Assembly (NCBI RefSeq): GCF_004341505.2
Contig: NZ_SLYP02000001.1
Location: 2,504,501-2,568,500, forward strand
DNA: 64,000 nt
Direction of reading: 5' to 3'
Source of the DNA: Sphingomonas sp. JUb134
GTDB taxonomy: Bacteria; Pseudomonadota; Alphaproteobacteria; Sphingomonadales; Sphingomonadaceae
The number at the start of each line of letters is the position of its first letter. Within the stretch, counting starts at the first letter, position 1. The notes below the pieces were generated by a model. That model saw only the letters and a list, made by a program, of their open reading frames with translations. It was not told the origin of the DNA and ran no database searches. Positions 57,038 to 64,000 of the stretch are shown one piece after another. The translations under genes and the position numbers were made by a program.

Positions 57038-57807
57038 GGCTCGGCGGCGACTTGCGGCTCGGTCACGGTATAGTCCGCCTCGCCCATGCGCCGGGCGATC
57101 GTCTCGAACTTGCCGTCCTGGATGCGGATCTCGTTGAACGAGGGCGGGTTGTCGCGGGTTCGCACCGACAGCGTTCCCGCGCCCACCAAGCGGATCGTGC
57201 GGCCGTTGACGACCTCCTCCACGTCGAAGGGGTCGTGGACGTGCCCCGAGAGCACCGCATCGACGCCCGCCGCCGCCAGCGCCTCCAGCGCCTCCCGGCC
57301 GTGGCGCGTCTTGCCGGTCGAGCGGGTGCCCGCCTCGATCAGCGGGTGGTGGGCCGCCACGAACACCAGGTCGCCCTTCGGCACGGCATCGAGCAGCCCG
57401 AGCGACGCCTGCAGCGCCTTTTTGCCGACGAAGCCCTTCGACCAGTTGAACCGCATCTGGAAGCGGGCGGTGGTCTTGAGCGGCACCACGGTGATGCCCC
57501 GGATGTCGAGCGGCTGCTCGATGACGCGTTCGAGCTGCTTGTAGCGGTGGTATGGCATCAGGAAACGCGCGAAGGGGTTGAAGTACGGCAGGTCATGGTT
57601 GCCGACCTCCACCGTGGTCGGCCGTTGCAGCCCCTCCAACCATGCCGAGGCCTGCTCGAACTCGCGGGACCGCGCGCGCATCGTCAGGTCGCCGGTCATG
57701 ATGATCGCGTCCGGCTTTTCCGCCTTCACCGCGCGATCGAACCAGGCCACGGCGGCCCGGTCCTCCGCGCCGAAATGGACGTCGCTGACGTGAAACAGCC
57801 GGATCAT
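57028..57807 (-). CDS. Calcineurin-like metallophosphoesterase
   Basis: A 259-residue binuclear-metal phosphoesterase. Motifs in order: VSDVHFG, MTGDLT, VGNHD, VAAHHP and SGHVHDP. Related to the YaeI/CpdA group, acting on cyclic nucleotides or phosphodiesters; substrate not known. ATG 57807 is the first start directly ahead of the conserved strand; an upstream start exists in frame. Strong hairpin at its 5' side separates it from the amidohydrolase. Confidence 0.88.
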   Translation of the reverse strand: MIRLFHVSDVHFGAEDRAAVAWFDRAVKAEKPDAIIMTGDLTMRARSREFEQASAWLEGLQRPTTVEVGNHDLPYFNPFARFLMPYHRYKQLERVIEQPLDIRGITVVPLKTTARFQMRFNWSKGFVGKKALQASLGLLDAVPKGDLVFVAAHHPLIEAGTRSTGKTRHGREALEALAAAGVDAVLSGHVHDPFDVEEVVNGRTIRLVGAGTLSVRTRDNPPSFNEIRIQDGKFETIARRMGEADYTVTEPQVAAEPVG

Positions 57808-57830
57808 GCCTTCTCCTCCGCTGGCCCGCT

Positions 57831-57859
57831 GGGGGGTGGGGCGCGCCGCCCCTACCCCC
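57831..57859. terminator. Hairpin terminator after the amidohydrolase
   Basis: GGGGGTGGGGCG pairs with CGCCCCTACCCCC (one bulged A) around a 3-base loop, in the 78 bases between the amidohydrolase stop (57886) and the phosphoesterase start (57807), both on the minus strand. Confidence 0.55.
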
Positions 57860-57885
57860 AACGAACGCACGAGAAGGCAGATGGG

Positions 57886-59559
57886 TCAGCGAGGCGACGA
57901 GCCCGAGCCGCTCCACATTTTTTCACCGCCGACCCAGGTCTCCAGCACGCGGGTTTCGCGCAGCGCCTCGGGCGTCGCTTCGCTCGGGTCGCGATCGACG
58001 ATCAAGAAGTCGGCGCGCATGCCGGGCGCCAGGGTGCCGAAGCGCTTTTCGGCAAAGCCCGCATAGGCCGCATCGCTGGTGAAGCCGCGCCACGCCTCCA
58101 GCCGGCTGACCGCTTCCTGCGGCTGCCACCCACCGGGCGGCTGGCCCTGCGGATCCTGGCGCGTGAAGGCGGCCGCCCAGCCGACGAAGGGGTTCGGGTT
58201 CTCCACCGGATAGTCGGAGCCGAAGGCGATGTGGCCGCTCTGCTTGAGCAGGCTCGCCCAGGCATAGGCGCCGGCGAGCCGGTCCGGCCCCAGGCGGGCC
58301 TCGACCATCAGGCGGTCCGACGTCTGGTGCACCGGCTGCATCGAGGGGATGATGCCGTTCCGGCCGAAGCGCGGCAGGTCGACGGGGTCGACGATCTGCG
58401 CATGCTCGATGCGCCAGCGGCGATCGTCCTTGTAGGTCGAGCCGATCTCCTCGATCGCGTCGAGCGCCTGGGTGTTGGCGCGATCCCCGATCGCGTGGAT
58501 CGCGATCTGGAAGCCGTCCATCGCGCCGCGGCTCATCAGGTTGAGCAGCTGGTCGTCGGCAAGGAAGCCGAGGCCGGTCTCCTTGGCGGCATCGGCATAG
58601 GGCCGCTTGAGCCAGGCGCCGCGCGAGCCGAGTGCGCCATCGGCATAGAGCTTGATGCCGCCCATGCGCAGCTTGTCCGCATAGAGCCAGGGCGTCGGTG
58701 CGTTGCCGCCGACCTGGAGCGCCACGTCGACGCCGGCCGAATAGCTCATGATGCGCACGCGCAGCTGGCCGATGTCGCCCATGCGGCGGAAGGTCAGCCA
58801 GTCGTCGAGGGTGGTGCCCATGTCCGCGGTCGCGGTGATGCCGTTCGACAGCAGCAGTTCCTGCGCCTTGAGGAACGCGGCGTTGCGCTCCCGCGGCGAC
58901 GGCTTCGGCACATGGCTGTCGACCAGCGACATCGCCGCATCGACCAGCACGCCGCTCGGCTGGCCGTTCGGCAGCTTCTCGATGCGGCCGCCCGCCGGGG
59001 CGACCGTCTTTGCGGTGATGCCTGCCGCCTTCAATGCGGCCGAGTTGACCCACACGGCGTGTCCGTCGGCGCGGGCGAGCACCACCGGCTTGTCGCGATA
59101 GGCGACGTCGAGGTCAGCCGCGGTCGGGAAGCCCTGGCCCCAGACTTCCTGGTTCCAGCCGCCCCCGACGATCCAGGGGCGGTTGCTGTTCGCCTGGGCG
59201 TAATGCGCGATCGCTGCCTGCGCCTCCGCCAGCGAGCGGGTCTTCGACAGATCGAGCTGGAGCGCGCGGAAGCCCAGTTCCATGAAGTGGCCGTGCGCGT
59301 CGATCATGCCGGGGATCAGCACCCGCCCCTTCATGTCGCTGCGCCAGTCGAGCTTTTCCGGCCGCTTGTCGCCCTTCTTGAGCAGCTTGGTGATCTTGCC
59401 GTTCGGCCCGATCAGCACGCCGACAAAACGCACGACATTGCCGCGTGCGTCGAGGGCGACACCGTTGACGTTCTCGACCAGCGCGTCGGCATGGGCCGGT
59501 GCCGTGGCGAGCAGCGAGGCGAGGAACGCCGCGGTCCAGCGCTTCACGGGGAGGCTCAC
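57886..59559 (-). CDS. Exported amidohydrolase, YtcJ-like
   Basis: A 557-residue metal-dependent hydrolase with a Sec signal peptide (ends near residue 24, APAHA). It is of the amidohydrolase_3 type: PGMIDAHGHFME (metal His-x-His), GGIKLYADGALGSRGA (bridging region), AIHAIGDRANTQAL (metal His) and FGSDYPVENPNPF (metal Asp). Substrates in this group are amides or formamides. The GTG at 59559 overlaps the upstream dehydrogenase stop (GTGA). Confidence 0.87.
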   Translation of the reverse strand: MSLPVKRWTAAFLASLLATAPAHADALVENVNGVALDARGNVVRFVGVLIGPNGKITKLLKKGDKRPEKLDWRSDMKGRVLIPGMIDAHGHFMELGFRALQLDLSKTRSLAEAQAAIAHYAQANSNRPWIVGGGWNQEVWGQGFPTAADLDVAYRDKPVVLARADGHAVWVNSAALKAAGITAKTVAPAGGRIEKLPNGQPSGVLVDAAMSLVDSHVPKPSPRERNAAFLKAQELLLSNGITATADMGTTLDDWLTFRRMGDIGQLRVRIMSYSAGVDVALQVGGNAPTPWLYADKLRMGGIKLYADGALGSRGAWLKRPYADAAKETGLGFLADDQLLNLMSRGAMDGFQIAIHAIGDRANTQALDAIEEIGSTYKDDRRWRIEHAQIVDPVDLPRFGRNGIIPSMQPVHQTSDRLMVEARLGPDRLAGAYAWASLLKQSGHIAFGSDYPVENPNPFVGWAAAFTRQDPQGQPPGGWQPQEAVSRLEAWRGFTSDAAYAGFAEKRFGTLAPGMRADFLIVDRDPSEATPEALRETRVLETWVGGEKMWSGSGSSPR

Positions 59560-60419
59560 TTGGCGAGCCTCCGCACCAATGCGCTCGTGTCCTGGCGGCC
59601 GCCCCCCATCTTCTGCACCTCGCCATACCATTGGTCGACCAGGGCCGAGACCGGCAGGCTCGCGCCGTTGCTGCGCGCTTCTTCGAGCGCGAGGCCGAGG
59701 TCCTTGCGCATCCAGTCGATGGCGAAGCCGAAGTCGAACTGGTCCTCCGCCATGGTCCCCCAGCGGTTGACCATCTGCCAGCTCTGCGCGGCGCCGCCGG
59801 AGATGGCGTCGAACACCTTGGCGAGATCGAGATCGGACGCCTGGGCAAAGCGCAGCGCCTCGCTCAGGCCGCCCAGCACGCCGGCGATGCAGATCTGGTT
59901 GACCATCTTGGTCGTCTGCCCCGCGCCCGCAGCCCCGACATGGACGATGCGCGCGGCATAGCTCTGGAAGATCGGCTCGGCCGCCGTCATCGCCTCGGGC
60001 GCGCCGCCGCACATGATCGACAGCGCACCCTTCTCAGCGCCCGCCTGGCCGCCGGATACGGGCGCATCGAGCACCAGCAGGCCGCGTGCTTCGCCCGCGC
60101 TCGCCAGACGACGTGCGATCGCGGCGGAGACGGTGGTGTGGTCAGCAAACAGCGCGCCGGGGCGCATCGCGGCAAAGGCGCCATCGGCGCCGAGCGTGAC
60201 CTGCTCCAGGTCCGCATCGTTGCCGACGCAGGCGAGCACCGCGTCCGCGCCCTCGGCTGCCCCGGCAGGGGAGCCGGCGACGCTGCCGCCGTGCTGCTCG
60301 GCCCAGGCGTCCGCCTTGGCGCGGGTGCGATTGTAGACGGTGACCTCGTGCCCGGCGCGCACCAGATGCCCCGCCATCGGGGCGCCCATGACGCCCATGC
60401 CGATGAATGCGATCTTCAT
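59556..60419 (-). CDS. 3-hydroxyisobutyrate-dehydrogenase-type oxidoreductase
   Basis: A 287-residue beta-hydroxyacid dehydrogenase. Rossmann motif IGMGVMGAPMAGHLVRAGH (residues about 6-24), DAPVSGGQAGAEKGALSIM (substrate loop), catalytic Lys in GAGQTTKMVNQ, and C-terminal QDTSALVRR. Family members oxidise 3-hydroxyisobutyrate, tartronate semialdehyde or similar. Valine degradation enzymes are not adjacent, so the substrate is open. Coupled to the amidohydrolase by a four-base overlap. Confidence 0.88.
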   Translation of the reverse strand: MKIAFIGMGVMGAPMAGHLVRAGHEVTVYNRTRAKADAWAEQHGGSVAGSPAGAAEGADAVLACVGNDADLEQVTLGADGAFAAMRPGALFADHTTVSAAIARRLASAGEARGLLVLDAPVSGGQAGAEKGALSIMCGGAPEAMTAAEPIFQSYAARIVHVGAAGAGQTTKMVNQICIAGVLGGLSEALRFAQASDLDLAKVFDAISGGAAQSWQMVNRWGTMAEDQFDFGFAIDWMRKDLGLALEEARSNGASLPVSALVDQWYGEVQKMGGGRQDTSALVRRLAK

Positions 60420-60601
60420 GGCCGCCGCATAGGGTTTTGCGCGGCACCACGCCAGCGGCGTCGCAGCGATTTGCCGGCTCCGGCGACGTGTTTCAGTTTG
60501 CGACGCCGTTTTGATGGTAAACGACTTTGCATCTGGCGGCCGCACGTTCCATAAACCCGCTTCAGGACAAATCCGCGGAACGGCGGTGGAAGGGTCGAGA
60601 G

Positions 60602-61381
60602 GTGACAGCTCCGTTTCGGTTTCCGCGTTTCTTCGTCACCAGTCCCTCGCCCTGCCCCTATCTGCCCGATCGGCAGGAGCGAAAGGTATTCACCGAACTG
60701 ACCGGTCCCCATGCGGGCGAACTCAACGATGCGCTCGGCCGCATCGGGTTTCGCCGCAGCCAGTCGGTCGCCTACCGCCCTAGCTGCGGTAGCTGCACCG
60801 CATGTGTTTCGGTGCGGGTGGTCGCAGGCGAGTTCCAGCTGAACGCGACCCAGCGCAAGCTGCGGCGGCGCTACAGCGACCTGGTGGTCACCGCCTGCCG
60901 GCCCTGGGCCACCGACGAGCAGTTCCAGTTGCTGCGCCGCTATCTCTCCGCACGGCATCCGGGCGGCGGCATGACGATGATGGACGAGAGCGACTATGCC
61001 GACATGGTCGAGCAGACGCCCGTCAACTCGCACATCATCGAATATCGCGAGCCGAGCGTCGACGGGCGGCCGGGGCCGCTGGTGGGCGCCTGCATCACAG
61101 ACCAGCATGCGGACGGGCTGTCGATGATCTACAGCTTCTTCCGTACCGACGATGCGTCGCGTCCGGGGTTGGGCACCTACATCATCCTGGACCACATCCT
61201 GCGCGCGCGGGCGACGGGCCTCCCCTATGTGTATCTCGGCTATTGGGTGAAAGGGTCGGCGCGCATGGCGTACAAGACCCGCTACCGCCCGCTCGAGGCA
61301 TTGGGACCGGCCGGGTGGACGCGGCTGGAGGACATGGAAACCGTGCCCGCGGCTCCCCTGGAGGCAGCTGTCCTCGCCTGA
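60602..61381 (+). CDS. bpt: Aspartate/glutamate leucyltransferase
   Basis: A 259-residue tRNA-protein transferase that adds leucine to N-terminal Asp or Glu, marking proteins for ClpAP decay (N-degron path). [34 protein letters not shown] and the final [13 protein letters not shown] are family marks. The GTG at 60602 matches the usual length; a longer frame starting upstream is non-conserved. Divergent from the dehydrogenase, with 182 bases between. Confidence 0.93.
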   Translation: MTAPFRFPRFFVTSPSPCPYLPDRQERKVFTELTGPHAGELNDALGRIGFRRSQSVAYRPSCGSCTACVSVRVVAGEFQLNATQRKLRRRYSDLVVTACRPWATDEQFQLLRRYLSARHPGGGMTMMDESDYADMVEQTPVNSHIIEYREPSVDGRPGPLVGACITDQHADGLSMIYSFFRTDDASRPGLGTYIILDHILRARATGLPYVYLGYWVKGSARMAYKTRYRPLEALGPAGWTRLEDMETVPAAPLEAAVLA

Positions 61382-61406
61382 CCTTCCGCGGGCGGGGCGT
61401 CCCGGC

Positions 61407-62222
61407 TCAGCCTTCGCGGCCGAGCAGGCCGATCGCCACGTCCACGTCGAGTTCCTCGTCGCCATGGCCGATGCGCGTACCGGAGATCGGCGCCGCCCCA
61501 GCGCTGTCGAGAGCGGCGGCGACCCGGACATAGTCGAGGCCTGGAGCTCCGCCGACGGTGGGATCAAGCATCTGCCACCCCTGCCCGTCTAGGAACACCT
61601 CCGCCCAGCCATGCGGCGCCGGACGCTCGCGGCGGGCGCAGCCGCCGAGGCTGTATCCCGAGACATAGCGCGCCGGCAGGCCGATCGCACGCAGGCAGCC
61701 GACCAGCACCTGCGCCAGATCACGGGGACTCGCGCGATCCCCGGCAAAGGCGTCCGCGGCCGGCAGCACGCCATCGCCGCGGCGGCGTTCGATGGCGAAG
61801 CGGCCGTGCAGCGCCTCGGCAATCCGGGCCGCGCGCGCGTCGTCCGACCCGCTCCCCGCAACCTCCTGCGCGAATGCGGTCATGGCGGCATCCGCCGCCG
61901 ACAGCAGCGTGGTGCGGAGATAAAAGGCGGGTGGCAGCGGTTCGCCCGCGCCGTCGAGGCGTCGGGGAGTCTCGCTCAGCAGCACTTCGCCCGAGATGGT
62001 GATGCCGATCGTCTCCAGCGGCCCCTCGGCATAGAGCATGCGCGTGAGGTTGCCGTAGCCGTCGCGGCTCTCGCGCAGGCGCGCGTCGCAATCCACGTCG
62101 ATCCGCCAGGCGACCACCGTCTGGTTGACCGTGTCGTCCGGGAACATGCGCAGCAACTGTACCACCCGCGCCTGCGGCTCGGTGAAGCGGTAGCGGCTGT
62201 GGTGCTCGACCTCGATACGCAT
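61407..62222 (-). CDS. Transglutaminase-like protein, probably catalytically dead
   Basis: A 271-residue protein with an N-terminal Ig-like region (1-90, RYRFTEPQARVVQLLRMFP) and a transglutaminase core. The usual catalytic motif C-Q-D-x-A-H is replaced by P-R-D-L-A-Q: Pro166 stands where the Cys should be. His204 (HGWAEVF) and Asp220 (MLDPT) of the triad remain. The fold is kept, so a binding or regulatory role is likelier than enzymatic action. Encoded with the alpha-E and ATP-grasp proteins; its start overlaps the alpha-E stop by one base (TGATG). Confidence 0.88.
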   Translation of the reverse strand: MRIEVEHHSRYRFTEPQARVVQLLRMFPDDTVNQTVVAWRIDVDCDARLRESRDGYGNLTRMLYAEGPLETIGITISGEVLLSETPRRLDGAGEPLPPAFYLRTTLLSAADAAMTAFAQEVAGSGSDDARAARIAEALHGRFAIERRRGDGVLPAADAFAGDRASPRDLAQVLVGCLRAIGLPARYVSGYSLGGCARRERPAPHGWAEVFLDGQGWQMLDPTVGGAPGLDYVRVAAALDSAGAAPISGTRIGHGDEELDVDVAIGLLGREG

Positions 62223-63163
62223 CAGATGAACCGGAACTGGCGGGCGATCGCGGCGTCCAGCATCGCATTCTCCCGGATGAAGGCGGTCAGATACTCATGG
62301 AGACCGCTGACGATGACCTCGTCCGCGCGCGTCTTCTGCATGCGCGCGAGCCGCGTGCGCGCCATGCGATCGGCCTCCCCCTGCAAGCCGGCACGCTTGC
62401 CGAGCAGGTTGAGCATCTCCACGGTCTCTGCCACGCAGGCGGCAAGGCTGCGCGGGACCTCGCCGCGCGACAGCAGCAGCTCGATCACCAGGCTCGGCCG
62501 CAGCCCTTCGTTGTACAGCCAGCGATAGGCGGTGACGGCCGAGACGGTCTGGAGGATGGTGGTCCACTGGTCGCGATCGACCGGGCCGCCGACCTTCTCA
62601 CCTTCCGGCAGCAGCAGGTGGTACTTCACGTCGATCAGCCGCGCGGTGTTGTCGGCACGCTCGATCGCGGCGCCCAGCTGGATGAACCAGGTCGCCTCGT
62701 TCTTCATCATGCGGTGAACGGCGCCCTCGAAGCCGCGCGTCTCCGCCTTGATCGCTTCGACCAGGCTCAGCACCTCGGCGGGCGCGTCGCCGCCGGTCGG
62801 CGTGTTGAACTGCAACCAGGCGCGGTTGATCGCCGAGAAGGCGTCGCGGGTGAGCGCGGTGCGGACAGCCTTGGCGTTGTTGCGCGCCACATCCAGGCAC
62901 CAGAGGATCGAACCCGGGTGGCTGCGGTCGCAGGTGAGGAAGCGGGCGACATGCGCCTGCGTCACCGGCAGGCCGGTCTCGGCGAACGCATCCTCGGTAT
63001 AGGTGACGCTGAGCGCGCTCGCCCAGGCCGCATCGCCCGCCGGGCGGGCGGAGAGCGCGTCGAGGCGGACCGTCGCCTCCACGAGCCGCGCGATGAAGTC
63101 GGCGCGCTCGACATAGCGGCCGAGCCAGTAGAGCGACGCCGCGGTGCGGGAAAGCATCGCCAT
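62222..63163 (-). CDS. Alpha-E domain protein
   Basis: A 313-residue, all-helical protein of the alpha-E (DUF403) family, with the signature MLSRTAASLYWLGRYVERAD at the N-terminus, RAWLQFNTP, and WFIQLGAAIERADNTARL in the middle. Biochemical role unknown. Genes of this type always travel with a circularly permuted ATP-grasp protein and a transglutaminase-like protein, so the three are thought to form a peptide- or amide-forming system. Here it is separated from the ATP-grasp gene by four bases. Confidence 0.92.
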   Translation of the reverse strand: MAMLSRTAASLYWLGRYVERADFIARLVEATVRLDALSARPAGDAAWASALSVTYTEDAFAETGLPVTQAHVARFLTCDRSHPGSILWCLDVARNNAKAVRTALTRDAFSAINRAWLQFNTPTGGDAPAEVLSLVEAIKAETRGFEGAVHRMMKNEATWFIQLGAAIERADNTARLIDVKYHLLLPEGEKVGGPVDRDQWTTILQTVSAVTAYRWLYNEGLRPSLVIELLLSRGEVPRSLAACVAETVEMLNLLGKRAGLQGEADRMARTRLARMQKTRADEVIVSGLHEYLTAFIRENAMLDAAIARQFRFI

Positions 63164-63167
63164 CGCG

Positions 63168-64000
63168 TCAGCCCTCGCCCTGCATCTGGGTCATGCCACC
63201 CTGGCCCTGCTGCTGCTGGCTCACACCGGGTGCGGGGTTGTCGGGGAGCAGCACGAAGCTGTCCTTGGTGCCGCCGCCCTGGCTGGAGTTCACCACCAGC
63301 GATCCTTCCCGGAGCGCGACGCGGGTAAGGCCGCCCGGTACGACCTTCACACCCTGGCTTCCGGTGAGAACAAAGGGGCGGAAGTCGACGTGGCGGGGGC
63401 TCAGCCCCTTGTCGGTCATGGTCGGCACGGTGGAAAGCGCGAGCGTCGGCTGGGCGATATAGCGATGCGGCTCGGCGATGAGCGCGGCGCGGAACGCCTC
63501 GATCTCGGCGCGGCTGGCGGTGGGGCCCACCAGCATGCCGTAGCCGCCGGAGCCGTCCACCAGCTTCACCACCAGCTGATCGAGATCGTCGAGCACGTAC
63601 TTCAGCGCCTGCGGCTCGCGGCAGCGCCAGGTCTCGACGTTCGGGAGCAGCGGCTCGCCGCCCGAATAGAAGCGCACGATCTCCGGCATGTAGCTGTAGA
63701 TCGCCTTGTCGTCGGCGATGCCGTTGCCCGGCGCGTTGATGAGGGTGACGTTGCCGGCGCGATATGCAGCCATGATGCCGGGCACCCCCAGCATCGAATC
63801 CGGTCGGAACACCAGCGGGTCGAGGAAGTCGTCGTCGATGCGTCGGTAGATCACGTCCACCTTCACCCGGCCGGCGATGGTCTGCATGTAGACCACGTCG
63901 TCGTCGACCAGCAGGTCGGCGGCCTCGACCAGTTCGATGCCCATCGAATCCGCCAGGAAGCTGTGCTCGTAATAGGCGGAGTTGAAGTGGCCGGGGGTGA
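63168..64000 (-). CDS. Circularly permuted ATP-grasp protein, C-terminal part (cut by window edge)
   Basis: The last 277 residues of a CP-ATP-grasp type 2 protein. The window begins in [20 protein letters not shown], a family hallmark. Further on are [57 protein letters not shown] and [14 protein letters not shown]-grasp enzymes join an acyl-phosphate to an amine; the partner here is unknown. The tail is Gln/Gly-rich ([17 protein letters not shown]). It heads the operon with the alpha-E and transglutaminase-like genes. Confidence 0.93.
   Translation of the reverse strand, partial: TPGHFNSAYYEHSFLADSMGIELVEAADLLVDDDVVYMQTIAGRVKVDVIYRRIDDDFLDPLVFRPDSMLGVPGIMAAYRAGNVTLINAPGNGIADDKAIYSYMPEIVRFYSGGEPLLPNVETWRCREPQALKYVLDDLDQLVVKLVDGSGGYGMLVGPTASRAEIEAFRAALIAEPHRYIAQPTLALSTVPTMTDKGLSPRHVDFRPFVLTGSQGVKVVPGGLTRVALREGSLVVNSSQGGGTKDSFVLLPDNPAPGVSQQQQGQGGMTQMQGEG

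Noticed and set aside
57052-59961. A 969-codon open frame on the plus strand across three minus-strand genes
   Set aside because: It crosses gene borders and a terminator hairpin and has shadow composition, while the minus strand carries clear enzyme families.

Overview
The window is a dense, high-GC stretch of alphaproteobacterial core chromosome, most likely from a sphingomonad (Sphingomonas or close kin). This rests on the coding style (GC at nearly every third position, GTG and TTG starts, many ATGA/GTGA overlaps), on the order pyrF, trpF, trpB, trpA, accD, folC, on a sphingomonad-type short protein with a triple-cysteine motif, on ribosomal proteins L13 and S9 with alphaproteobacterial features, and on a perfect sigma-EcfG general-stress promoter. 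No phage, transposase, CRISPR array, rRNA or convincing tRNA was seen. No gene-free gap exceeds 300 bases; the longest (19823-20107, 285 bases) holds one copy of an interspersed palindromic repeat.

Layout. 1-6.3 kb: the 5' part of an acyl-CoA ligase divergent from tesB, a small-molecule kinase-like protein, a YfcG-type GST, and an EF-hand protein followed by an OmpR-type regulator and its histidine kinase. 6.4-13.7 kb: an EEP-family hydrolase, lapA-like and pyrF, then trpF, trpB, trpA, accD and folC. 13.8-24 kb: a Cys-rich protein behind a Fur-like site, ampG, a lone receiver protein, an RluB-type pseudouridine synthase with a huge basic tail, rsmD, an MHS-type transporter and uvrD. 22.5-25.9 kb: the periplasmic glucan genes opgD/G and opgH. 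25.9-32 kb: small proteins, a stress FMN-split-barrel protein under a sigma-EcfG promoter, an alpha/beta hydrolase, an exporter, cysK and a cell-wall hydrolase. 32.0-33.6 kb is a short low-GC patch of poorly known genes.

33.6-41.6 kb: hisI with a coupled lipoprotein, purF, an SDR, cfa, an HDAC-like hydrolase, an esterase, rppH and a DUF481 outer-membrane protein. 41.7-45.1 kb: an arginine succinyltransferase cluster (M20 hydrolase, astA, astB). 45.2-50.4 kb: dgoK/dgoA, a UbiH-type hydroxylase, an AarC-type CoA-transferase and a truncated globin. 50.5-56 kb: dxs, the merC-like/zur pair, ctaA-cutA, then rplM-rpsI with a clear terminator. 56-61.4 kb: a methyltransferase, a phosphoesterase, an amidohydrolase coupled to a 3-hydroxyisobutyrate-dehydrogenase-type enzyme, and bpt. 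61.4-64 kb: the poorly understood ATP-grasp / alpha-E / transglutaminase-like operon, running off the right edge, in which the transglutaminase-like member lacks the usual catalytic cysteine.

Most genes are housekeeping. The points that most deserve a second look are the ATP-grasp / alpha-E / pseudo-transglutaminase operon, four copies of a double-hairpin repeat that sit between operons, the sigma-EcfG promoter, the Fur-like and Zur-like sites, and the M20 hydrolase coupled to astAB.
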